A stretch of 50,584 bases of DNA from an uncultured Porphyromonadaceae bacterium (lineage in GTDB: Bacteria; Bacteroidota; Bacteroidia; Bacteroidales; Muribaculaceae): the NCBI GenBank assembly GCA_947573485.1, contig CANPGB010000006.1, positions 1 through 50,584 of the forward strand. The letters run 5' to 3'. A model generated the notes under the pieces. The model worked only from the letters and a program-made list of their open reading frames with translations. It ran no database searches and was not told where the DNA came from. Position 1 is the stretch's first letter. Every line of letters starts with the position of its first letter. Positions 32,007-39,348 of this stretch are shown here, in pieces. The translations under genes were made by a program, and so were the position numbers.

Positions 32007-33809
32007 TTATTTAGTGGCTTGAGAGCCGAAGGTTTCTTTTATAATCCATACTGCAACTGAACCGAGGAGGAGGAGAATACCCGATACAAGGAGCATGCCC
32101 ACGGTGAGGGGAGCGCCGTTGGCTGCGGGAGCAAAGCAGTGGAGTATGGCTCCGCCACAGAGCGCGGCCACAATCTGCGGTATGGTAATGGTGCAGTTGA
32201 AGAGGCCGAGGTAGGTGCCGATGTTACCGCCTGAAAGGGCGTTGGTGAGTATGGTGAACGGCATCGAGAGCATGGCGGCCCAGGCGCAACCCATCAGGGC
32301 GTAGCTTATGGCGAGCACATACTGGTCGTGGATGAAGTAAACCGAGATAAAGCCTGCAGCGCCGATGAGGAGGCTGAGCGAGTAGCCGAGCTTGCGGCGC
32401 TTGAAGCCTGCGAGAACCACTGCCCAAAGCACGGCGGCGATAGCCTGGATAGCAAAGAGGTTGCCGTTCCAATCGCCTGCGTTCTGGTACTGAGGTGTTG
32501 CGGGGTTGAGCACGGTCTTATAGTTGAGCTCTATCTCTTCGGGAGAGTTTACAGCGGGGAGAGTAGATGTCTGTTCAAGCACATATTTGCCGGTGTTGTC
32601 GTCGAGTTTGGCAATGTGGGCGAGCACGAGCTGCGTGCCGGGTTCTACAAGCATGAGCTCTGAAACGGCAGCGGCTCTCTCGGTCACGGGAATTACTTCG
32701 CCGTCTACCATGAGCCATTTGCCGGGAGCTACGAACGATACGCCGTCGGCTTTGATTTTATCAACGCCGTCGCTGGCCACGATGCGGCCGTTGGCTATCA
32801 GGGTGTCGCCGTCGAGAACCACGGTGTTGGGGCGGGTGAAGTTGCCGTCGACGGTGATGCCGGCAAGCGAAAGGTGGCCGTTCTCAATCACGGGGCGTTC
32901 GCCTGCAAAGATATACTTGTCGTCGTAGCGCTGGCCGTCGATAGTCACGCCTGTAACTTCATTTACCGAGGGCGCGTCGAAAGCCTGGAGGGCAACGGCG
33001 TCGGTCGAGTAGGTCCACATATAGAGGAAAGCTGCCCAGCAGAAGAACTGCACAAGGCCTACTGTCCAGAATACTTTAGGAGCTTTTACAAGGAGTTTGA
33101 ACATGTTCTCCTTGGGGCCTTTTTCTCCGGCGTTCTCGGTAATGCCATGGAACTGTGCGTATTCGTGAGGCGGCATTTCCTTTACCTTTGCAAAGGTGTA
33201 GATAACGCAGAAAGCGAGGATAATAGCACCGATGTAGAAGGCCCAGGTAACCGTGGGAGGAACCTCTCCGGCAGGAGCGGTGTTGCTCAGGAAGAGAGCG
33301 AGTACGAAAGGCGCGATGTAGCCCACAACCGAGCCTGCGTTGCACAGGAACGACTGGATAGAGTAGGCCAGGCCTTTCTGTTTTTCGTTAACCATGTCGC
33401 CTACAAGCATCTTGAAAGGCTGCATGGCCATGTTTATAGAGGTGTCGAGGAGCATGAGCATGACAAGGCCGAAGATTATGGCCTGCGAGATGCCAAGGCC
33501 GAGCGACCCCGAGTTAGGCAGGAAGCACATTACGATGATTGCCACGAGAGCTCCGATAAGGAGGTAGGGCAGACGGCGGCCGAGGCGTGTCCATGTACGG
33601 TCGCTGGCCGAGCCCACGATAGGCTGCACAATAAGGCCCATGAGCGGGGGGAGAATCCAGAAATAGCTGAGGTCGTGCGGGTCGGCACCGATAGTGGAAA
33701 AAATGCGGCTGACCTGCGAGCTTTGCAACGCGTAGGCAATCTGAACTCCGAAGAAACCGAAGCTCAGGTTCCATAATTTCCAGAAACTTAAATCACGTTG
33801 TTGTTTCAT
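32007..33809 (-). CDS. SLC45-like MFS sugar transporter with a large extra loop
   Basis: A 600-residue membrane protein of the MFS group that includes SLC45 and maltose/sucrose transporters (LSFWKLWNLSFGFFGVQIAYALQSSQ, then GSASDRTWTRLGRRLPYLL and IQSFLCNAGSVVGYIAPFVL). Typical relatives have about 430-460 residues. Here an extra stretch of about 170 residues (roughly 275-445) sits between helix 7 (TVGLVQFFCWAAFLYMWTYS) and helix 8 (LFAIQAIAAVLWAVVLAG). The stretch is polar and rich in short beta repeats (VTIDGQRYDDKYIFAG, ITVDGNFTRPNTVVLDGD) and is predicted to face the periplasm. It probably imports alpha-glucosides, since a GH97 enzyme lies 8 kb away (inference). Confidence 0.85.
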   Translation of the reverse strand: MKQQRDLSFWKLWNLSFGFFGVQIAYALQSSQVSRIFSTIGADPHDLSYFWILPPLMGLIVQPIVGSASDRTWTRLGRRLPYLLIGALVAIIVMCFLPNSGSLGLGISQAIIFGLVMLMLLDTSINMAMQPFKMLVGDMVNEKQKGLAYSIQSFLCNAGSVVGYIAPFVLALFLSNTAPAGEVPPTVTWAFYIGAIILAFCVIYTFAKVKEMPPHEYAQFHGITENAGEKGPKENMFKLLVKAPKVFWTVGLVQFFCWAAFLYMWTYSTDAVALQAFDAPSVNEVTGVTIDGQRYDDKYIFAGERPVIENGHLSLAGITVDGNFTRPNTVVLDGDTLIANGRIVASDGVDKIKADGVSFVAPGKWLMVDGEVIPVTERAAAVSELMLVEPGTQLVLAHIAKLDDNTGKYVLEQTSTLPAVNSPEEIELNYKTVLNPATPQYQNAGDWNGNLFAIQAIAAVLWAVVLAGFKRRKLGYSLSLLIGAAGFISVYFIHDQYVLAISYALMGCAWAAMLSMPFTILTNALSGGNIGTYLGLFNCTITIPQIVAALCGGAILHCFAPAANGAPLTVGMLLVSGILLLLGSVAVWIIKETFGSQATK

Positions 33810-33827
33810 TATCTTATTAGAATAAGG

Positions 33828-33862
33828 TAAGTATGATATTGTATAATTGTATTAAGTATGAT
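33828..33862. repeat. Spaced direct repeat before the MFS gene
   Basis: Two copies of TAAGTATGAT (33828-33837 and 33853-33862) start 25 bases apart, with a smaller repeat ATTGTAT between them. They lie 19-53 bases upstream of the MFS ATG. Beside them is a palindrome CTTATTAGAATAAG (33813-33826). This might be a regulator site, but no cognate regulator gene is near. Confidence 0.35.
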
Positions 33863-33883
33863 TTCTTTATAATCTCTATTCGG

Positions 33884-34732
33884 TCAGAGGGTTTCCGACA
33901 TATGCCGCAGCCATTCTATCTCCTGCGGCCAGAGCGAGGGGTCCGGTGTTTCGAGAATGAGAGGTATGTTGTCGAAGCGCGGGTCGGCCATGAGTTGCCT
34001 GAAAAAACTTTCGCCTACATAGCCTTTGCCAATGGGAGCGTGGCGGTCGATACGCGAGCCCGGCGGCCGCATGGCATCGTTGAGGTGCATGCCTCTGAGG
34101 TAGTTGAACCCGACGATGTCGGCGAAACTTTCCCACACTTTGGTGTAGCCCTCGGGAGTGCTGAGGTCGTAGCCCGCGGCGGTGGCATGGCAGGTGTCAA
34201 TGCAGACGCCCACACGGCTTTTGTCTTCAACACCATCGATGATAGCTGCCAGCTGCTCGAAAGAGTAACCGAGATTGCTGCCTTGGCCTGCCGTATTCTC
34301 TATCACGGCAGCGACGCCCTCGGTGCGCTCAAGCGCGTGGTTGATTGACTGCGCCACTATGGCAATGCTCTCGGCCTCACTTATCTGCCCGAGGTGTGAG
34401 CCCGGGTGGAAGTTGAGAAGCGCTATGCCAAGCTGACGGCAACGTTTGAGCTCGTCGACGAAAGTGCGGCGCGAAAGCCCTAACTTGCGGCCGTCGGGCG
34501 AGCCGAGGTTGACGGTGAAAGCTGAGTGTGGCAGAATCTGCAACGGACCGAACCCATAGGCGGCGCACAGTGCGCGGAAGCGCTCAACATCAGCCTCGTC
34601 ATAGGCCGGATAGTTGCGGCTCTTGGGGTCGATGAGGTTGAAGGCAAAGGCGTTGGCTCCGAGGCGGTGCGCCTCTTCGGGTGCATCGCCAACAAGAGGC
34701 AGTGAAGCCACGTGTGCGCCTATATACTTCAT
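33884..34732 (-). CDS. nfo: Endonuclease IV
   Basis: A 282-residue AP endonuclease that repairs abasic sites using three zinc ions. Ligands and motifs are in order: GAHVAS, LPHSAFTVNLGSP, NFHPGSH, IENTAGQGSNLG, VCIDTCHATAAGYD, MHLNDAMRPPGSRIDRHAPIGKG and LILETPDP. The length is exactly that expected. A promoter with TTTG and TAAATTTG lies 28 bases before the ATG. It is the last gene before the accessory block at 34.8-39.3 kb. Confidence 0.95.
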   Translation of the reverse strand: MKYIGAHVASLPLVGDAPEEAHRLGANAFAFNLIDPKSRNYPAYDEADVERFRALCAAYGFGPLQILPHSAFTVNLGSPDGRKLGLSRRTFVDELKRCRQLGIALLNFHPGSHLGQISEAESIAIVAQSINHALERTEGVAAVIENTAGQGSNLGYSFEQLAAIIDGVEDKSRVGVCIDTCHATAAGYDLSTPEGYTKVWESFADIVGFNYLRGMHLNDAMRPPGSRIDRHAPIGKGYVGESFFRQLMADPRFDNIPLILETPDPSLWPQEIEWLRHMSETL

Positions 34733-34759
34733 GCAGGGTATTTCAATCCAAATTTTTCA

Positions 34760-34789
34760 CAAATTTACAACAAAATCCCGATATGCAAA
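34760..34789 (-). promoter_or_regulatory. Promoter of nfo
   Basis: On the minus strand TTTG (34786-34789) is followed by an 18-nt spacer and TAAATTTG (34760-34767). The -7 box matches exactly; the spacer is two bases shorter than the common N20. The TTTG is part of the T-rich run that would complete the split terminator. Confidence 0.6.
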
Positions 34790-34798
34790 AATTAAAAA

Positions 34799-34813
34799 GC
34801 CGATGCAATTACT
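34799..34813 (+). repeat. Left copy of the 15-bp direct repeat flanking the accessory block
   Basis: GCCGATGCAATTACT here is repeated exactly at 39304-39318. Bases on both sides differ, so the shared length is 15. In the right copy the same sequence is one arm of a terminator hairpin. Here it stands alone next to a T-rich run on the minus strand. Confidence 0.9.
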
Positions 34814-35039
34814 GAGGGCACTGAAAATGAGAAGTCAACCATGTCTTTTATCTGCCGCAGAAGATTTTCCTGAGGTATAATCAGGTCGTATAAATTAGTG
34901 TAATCATTGAATTGAATGGTCTGTTGGCGAGGTAGTATATCTGTCGGATTTCTGTCATAAAGTTAACAAAAAAATCGGCACATATTCAAGCAACGGCTTG
35001 TCTATGTGCCGACTAATTTGGGTTGTATTGGTACCGGTT
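34814..35039. other. Gene-free end of the accessory block
   Basis: These 226 bases, with the nfo leader, form a gene-free gap of about 307 bases. It holds the left 15-bp repeat, the nfo promoter and the terminator at 34975-35012. A 25-codon frame from 34803 has no start signal or similarity and I do not call it a gene. No RNA gene or integrase remnant is visible. Confidence 0.6.
34975..35012 (-). terminator. Intrinsic terminator after the first Sel1-like gene
   Basis: TCGGCACATA (34975-34984) pairs with TATGTGCCGA (35003-35012), and AAGC/GCTT pairs inside. On the minus strand it is followed by a run of seven T. It ends the operon of the accessory block. Confidence 0.85.
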
Positions 35040-36215
35040 TTATCTTTGTGCCATATTGAGCATACTCTTGATTTCCGACTGAGTGATAGCAGCCGGTAGC
35101 AGCTCGGTAATCATTTCGGAATAACGGCCAAAGCTTGACCGTTCGCGTTCGATCTTAAATTTTAGTTTATGTTTAAGTTCGGATCTGTCCCAAGTCAATA
35201 TCTTTGTGGCATCGCGGTCAGAGAGCCATGTCACAGCAGCCTCGGAATCTTCCGAAAGCAGGCGGTCAAAGAATCTGATTGCATCATTTTCGCCCATCTT
35301 GCGGTACACCATATAGATTCTGGAAAGATTATGAGGGTACAGACCGCCGATGAGCTTGAGTTTTTCAACTTCTTTTTCGGCCTCTTCCTTTTTACCGTTC
35401 TGTGCAAGCCATAGAGCATTCACGAAGGTGGGAGCTCCTGCGGCGTCACGCATACTTTTAAAGTCGCCTTTTTGAATAATCGGAAAATATATTTTCCATT
35501 GACTGATAAATTCGTCGGAATACATTCCGCGGCGTGCATTATTGATAGTGCTTGGCTGCTGATTGTATATCAGTTTACTCTCCCAAAGCAGGCATGTATT
35601 AAGAATTTGTTCATAAGTGTCCGTGTTTCCGGTTCTTATAATATAATCCTTCACGATGCCCACATTTTCGTTGGAATTTGCGTCGCCGCCGAGTGCTATG
35701 TATCGGTTCATCCCGTTGACTGCGCATATCGGGTTATTAGTCGATACGCCCAGAATCATTGCTTTTTCAGCAGCCTCAACACTGCCCGAATCAGCAGCGA
35801 TATAAAGGAGCTTCTCGGCTGTCCTCAGATCTTTGTATTCTTCTTTCTCATTAAGAAAACCGGAGGCTGCTTCCAAGGCAAGGCGGGGATTGCCTTTCAA
35901 GCCGCCTTTCTCAGCCCATTGGCGCACCTTCTTCGCATTATTCTCTATACCGTCCCAGCTGCGGTAGAGGTCGGCCATGCGCTCGTAAGCCACGAGGTTG
36001 TCGTCTTTGTCAATGGCTTTTTTATACCATTTTTCGGCTTTTTTCAGGTCTTTGCCTGTGCCGTTGCCTTGTAGATAGGCATCGCCGACGGCAACCATGG
36101 CGCGGCTGTCGCCACCGTTGGCTTGCTTCTCGAGAGCCTTGGAATAGGCTTGGCCGTTGGCACTGATGCCAAGCCCTATGATGGCAACGAGAATTAGTAT
36201 GATTGATTTTTTCAT
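35040..36215 (-). CDS. Secreted Sel1-repeat protein, paralogue A
   Basis: A 391-residue protein with a signal peptide (about 1-21, ending SANGQ). Two Sel1/TPR-like repeats follow (GGDSRAMVAVGDAYLQGNG, then AYERMADLYRSWDGI) and one later (GNPRLALEAASGF). The remaining 250 residues are divergent and helical. The first 94 residues are almost identical to paralogue B (36277-37305), but the middle is unrelated at sight; both end in LNMA(Q/R)R. It is less G/C-rich than the neighbours. Sel1 repeats usually bind proteins; the partner is unknown. It is the last gene of the block. Confidence 0.8.
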   Translation of the reverse strand: MKKSIILILVAIIGLGISANGQAYSKALEKQANGGDSRAMVAVGDAYLQGNGTGKDLKKAEKWYKKAIDKDDNLVAYERMADLYRSWDGIENNAKKVRQWAEKGGLKGNPRLALEAASGFLNEKEEYKDLRTAEKLLYIAADSGSVEAAEKAMILGVSTNNPICAVNGMNRYIALGGDANSNENVGIVKDYIIRTGNTDTYEQILNTCLLWESKLIYNQQPSTINNARRGMYSDEFISQWKIYFPIIQKGDFKSMRDAAGAPTFVNALWLAQNGKKEEAEKEVEKLKLIGGLYPHNLSRIYMVYRKMGENDAIRFFDRLLSEDSEAAVTWLSDRDATKILTWDRSELKHKLKFKIERERSSFGRYSEMITELLPAAITQSEIKSMLNMAQR

Positions 36216-36256
36216 TGCAACGATAATTAATTATTTGAGCGCTTCGAGTGTTTTCT
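35941..36256 (-). repeat. Long direct repeat, copy A
   Basis: About 316 bases that match 37031-37346 with roughly twelve differences by eye (about 96% identical). It covers the first 90 or so codons of paralogue A, the intergenic bases and the relic end of an upstream gene. The two copies are 1090 bases apart. Confidence 0.9.
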
Positions 36257-36272
36257 GTTGGGCTTCGCCGGA
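36231..36272 (-). pseudogene. Relic 3' end of a gene like the 612-residue one
   Basis: Between paralogue A's start and paralogue B's stop, the minus strand encodes LSGEAQQKTLEALK and then a stop. The 612-residue protein ends EDQKKTLEALK and stop at the same distance from paralogue B. It overlaps no start codon and is out of frame with paralogue B, so it is a leftover of duplication rather than a gene. Confidence 0.75.
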
Positions 36273-36276
36273 TAGA

Positions 36277-37305
36277 TTATCGGCGAGCCATGTTGAGGAT
36301 TGTATTTATTTGCGCGGTGGTCAGATTCGGGGGAAGCATATTTGTAAGTTCCGGATCTTTCGCGCTATAGTCTTTGTGAGTCTTGAGGTAGCGGACTGCG
36401 TCCTTGTCGGTAAGCCACCTTTCGATTATCGCAGGGTCTTCGGCGAGCAGTTTGTCAAGAAAACGCATCGCTTCCGATTCTCCCATTGTCAGGTAGACAA
36501 GATAGACGCGGGAGAGGTTGTTGGGCCAATAACCACCGGTGACCAACATGTTTTCAGCTAAAAATTTAGCAGAGCTAATATCACCCTTTTGAGCCAGTTG
36601 TACTGCAAAAAAGTAATCGGTTGAGGGATCCGGAATGCCATTTTCCATCATGAAAGATAGGTCGCTTATACGCTCATATGGCAAGTTTCCGATGAAGGAT
36701 TGTATATCTTTGAACTTTGTGTCATATTCGATGTACTCAGGGTTCTGATCTCCGGCCAATTTTTTCAACTTGTCCAGAGCTTTGTTCGCTTGCCAGAGAT
36801 TATAATTCCCCTTAACCAATGAGATGTCCAAAGTCTTTTTTGCAGCATCGACATAGCCGGAGTCGGCGGCAAGATCCAAAAGATGAAAAATAAAGCCGTC
36901 TTTGCTTTTTGAGGAGTACCATTGGTAGTTCTCGTCATTGCTGTAATAGCCTTCGGCCACTTCCATGGCGAGGCGTGGATTGCCTTTATTTGCTCCTTTT
37001 TCAGCCCATTTTTTCACTTCGGAGGGCTTCTTCTCTATACCGTCCCAGCTGCGGTAGAGGTCGGCCATGCGCTCGTATGCCACAAGGTTGTCGTCTTTGT
37101 CAATGGCCTTTTTATACCATTTTTCGGCTTTTTTAAGGTCTTTGCCGGTGCCGTTGCCATGCAGATAGGCATCGCCGACGGCAACCATGGCGCGGCTGTC
37201 GCCACCGTTGGCCTGCTTCTCGAGAGCCTTGGAATAGGCTTGGCCGTTGGCACTGATGCCAAGCCCTATTATGGCTACGAGAATTAGTATGATTGATTTT
37301 TTCAT
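36277..37305 (-). CDS. Secreted Sel1-repeat protein, paralogue B
   Basis: A 342-residue protein. The signal peptide (1-21) and Sel1 part (up to about residue 95) are the same as in paralogue A except for a few residues (YLHGNGTG instead of YLQGNGTG). After this it differs: KKPSEVKKWAEKGANKGNPRLAMEVAEGYYSNDENY, then a tract without recognised domain. It starts 15 bases after the 612-residue gene. Probably secreted to the periplasm. It may have arisen by tandem duplication followed by replacement of the 3' part. Confidence 0.8.
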   Translation of the reverse strand: MKKSIILILVAIIGLGISANGQAYSKALEKQANGGDSRAMVAVGDAYLHGNGTGKDLKKAEKWYKKAIDKDDNLVAYERMADLYRSWDGIEKKPSEVKKWAEKGANKGNPRLAMEVAEGYYSNDENYQWYSSKSKDGFIFHLLDLAADSGYVDAAKKTLDISLVKGNYNLWQANKALDKLKKLAGDQNPEYIEYDTKFKDIQSFIGNLPYERISDLSFMMENGIPDPSTDYFFAVQLAQKGDISSAKFLAENMLVTGGYWPNNLSRVYLVYLTMGESEAMRFLDKLLAEDPAIIERWLTDKDAVRYLKTHKDYSAKDPELTNMLPPNLTTAQINTILNMARR

Positions 37306-37346
37306 TGCAACGATAATTAATTATTTAAGCGCTTCGAGAGTTTTCT
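37031..37346 (-). repeat. Long direct repeat, copy B
   Basis: The partner of 35941-36256. It covers the 5' part of paralogue B, the 15-base gap and the last codons of the 612-residue gene, with the gene boundary intact in this copy. Confidence 0.9.
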
Positions 37347-39159
37347 TCTGGTCTTCGATGAATTCTTTGTAGAGGTTTTCGCAGCGCATTTCGTCAATAG
37401 GATTATCGAAGTTGAAATTATATTTCAAGAATTTTTTGTAGCGCTTTTCGTAGTCTTTTACGATCTTCTTGCGGCGGCTGTCGTCTTTGTTGGCCATAAT
37501 CTGATCGTTTAAGAACTCGACATCCTGTTTGCGGTAGACGATGCGTGATGCGTCTTTGGCCGATGCCTTATAGGCTTCTGTGTCGAAACGCCCCTTGCGG
37601 TCGATAGTCATCGTTCCGTTGATGTGCTGGTTGTCCTTGATATATTCTATTTTACAGGTGCCTTCTTTGAGGTCGATCAGCGAAATCTCATACACCGGAT
37701 TTTCGCCGAAAATTTCGGGATTGACAGCTATGGCGCGTTTGGCGTCGGAGATGAAATTGTCGTAGACGGCTTGCACGCCGAATGTGCGGCGGTAGGCTGT
37801 TGAGCTTTTCAGACCGTCGAGGTCGCAATAGATTAATTGGTAGGGGTTCTTCTCGTCGGGTTTGGTGGTGGTAAGATAGACGGGCTTGTCGAGAATCTCA
37901 ACCAGCATCTCGTTACTCTTCATATAGATAGGCTTGATGACGAAGGGATTCAAGGCATCGGCGGCCTCCTTGCCGTAGTCGTTGAATTCCTGGCGGGCTT
38001 CTCTCGCTTCATCATTAGCGTTTTTGAAGTCGGTGCGTATCTGCTGCTCGTGTTGGCGGCGGTCGGCTTCGGTCTCATAGTGCTGCTCCACGTCACTTTT
38101 AGCGAGTCCTTCCTCATGGCTTCCGGTGCCTGCGCCCGTAGGTGTGATCATAATCGTCCCGTCGGCATTTTTAGTCCATTTGAAGTTGCGCTTTCCGATA
38201 GGTCGCATCCACACGGGATAGCCGCCGGAAAGACTGCGCGCGCCTTTCATACGGCCGGTATAGGAGTTACGCTGGCCGCCGATACCCTTGCCTTTGACGA
38301 GCTGCAGAGTCCATGTTTTGGTGCCGCCGTAGATTGTGATTGTGCCTGTCCCTGCGGGGTTGAACGTGATGTTCAGCTTTTGTCCGCCTAAGGCATTGAG
38401 TCCCCAGAACGAGCCTGCGGGTTTTGTCACGGCATTTTTCTTCCAGTCGGCTTCGGAATGAAGGAGATAGTCGGCGCGTGTTCCGTCTGGTTGGACGATA
38501 GTGCCCGACAGCGCCTCTACGCGTGTTTGCGGATGCCATTTGGACTTTTCGTTGTCGGTAATGGTGCTTATCTTGTCGTATCCGCAGGTAATCAGGCCGT
38601 AATAGCGTCCGGCATTGTCAGGCAGGTCGGCTATCACATAGTAGACACTGGGCGATTCATAGACCATGTAGGTTATCGTTCGTCCGCTCTTGTCGGTCTC
38701 GCGGCGCATCAGAGGGTCGCCCAGGGCGTTGGTGACAGGACGGGCGCTTCGAATGGCCTGTGCGTGGCGCAGCTGCCATGTCTGGCCGTCTATGGTCAAG
38801 GGCTTGGGTGCGTCGAGGCGCAGGAGGGTGTCCACATAGTCGGTGCGGTCGTCGATGGCAAGGTCGGCGCTGCCGAAAATATGGCTTTGGCCGTATTTTT
38901 TGATTTCGTTAAGCACGATGTCGCGAGAATCCCCTTGAGATAACTGGATTTTAGCTTGAAGCTGCACACGTTGCGGCATTCGCGCCATTCCGTCAGTGAT
39001 TGCTTTTTGGCTTTCTTTAGATTCAGATTGTAAGATATTGTTGAAATTGGCATCCAGCTTTTCGTAGAGGGATTGCGAATAGGCTGTCGGCGTCAACAGG
39101 GCTAAGCCAACAAACAGGCCAACGCCCGCAAGGAGACGAGTTTTGAAAGTGTTGAACAT
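37321..39159 (-). CDS. 612-residue secreted protein of unknown family
   Basis: A signal peptide (about 1-28, ending TAYSQ) is followed by a 580-residue protein without a domain I recognise. The middle has beta-rich stretches (GTGTITIYGGTKTWTLQL and NITFNPAGTG). A charged coiled-coil-like stretch lies near residues 366-398 (HEQQIRTDFKNANDEAREARQ). The C-terminus is basic and helical (RRKKIVKDYEKRYKKFLKYN). It heads the accessory block and is likely co-transcribed with the Sel1 genes. It is probably periplasmic or on the surface. The region before its start (39160-39303) shows no clear promoter. Confidence 0.65.
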   Translation of the reverse strand: MFNTFKTRLLAGVGLFVGLALLTPTAYSQSLYEKLDANFNNILQSESKESQKAITDGMARMPQRVQLQAKIQLSQGDSRDIVLNEIKKYGQSHIFGSADLAIDDRTDYVDTLLRLDAPKPLTIDGQTWQLRHAQAIRSARPVTNALGDPLMRRETDKSGRTITYMVYESPSVYYVIADLPDNAGRYYGLITCGYDKISTITDNEKSKWHPQTRVEALSGTIVQPDGTRADYLLHSEADWKKNAVTKPAGSFWGLNALGGQKLNITFNPAGTGTITIYGGTKTWTLQLVKGKGIGGQRNSYTGRMKGARSLSGGYPVWMRPIGKRNFKWTKNADGTIMITPTGAGTGSHEEGLAKSDVEQHYETEADRRQHEQQIRTDFKNANDEAREARQEFNDYGKEAADALNPFVIKPIYMKSNEMLVEILDKPVYLTTTKPDEKNPYQLIYCDLDGLKSSTAYRRTFGVQAVYDNFISDAKRAIAVNPEIFGENPVYEISLIDLKEGTCKIEYIKDNQHINGTMTIDRKGRFDTEAYKASAKDASRIVYRKQDVEFLNDQIMANKDDSRRKKIVKDYEKRYKKFLKYNFNFDNPIDEMRCENLYKEFIEDQKKTLEALK

Positions 39160-39301
39160 ATTATAAGTTGATAATGATTGCTTTGTGCAGTAAAAGTTCT
39201 TCGTCTGCAGATTCTTTTATGATGGTAACATCATGGTCTATAGACTCTCCGGATTGGGGCTACCGGTTTATAAAAAGAAGGCGTGAAAGACTGAAACATT
39301 T

Positions 39302-39329
39302 AGGCCGATGCAATTACTTGCATCGGCCT
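39302..39329 (-). terminator. Hairpin after the TPR gene (right side of the split terminator)
   Basis: AGGCCGATGCAA (39302-39313) pairs perfectly with TTGCATCGGCCT (39318-39329), with loop TTAC. On the minus strand the stem is followed by AAATGTTTCAG, a poor T-run. The matching T-rich run lies at the left end of the accessory block beside the left 15-bp repeat. Confidence 0.7.
39304..39318 (+). repeat. Right copy of the 15-bp direct repeat flanking the accessory block
   Basis: An exact copy of 34799-34813. It forms the left arm and loop of the hairpin after the TPR gene. The block between the two copies is 4490 bases long. Confidence 0.9.
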
Positions 39330-39348
39330 TTAAAGGTGGTATATGCTA

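Noticed and set aside
34803-34880. A 25-codon frame in the gap before the Sel1 gene
   Set aside because: It has no promoter, no start signal and no similarity; the gap explains itself as a repeat and terminator region.
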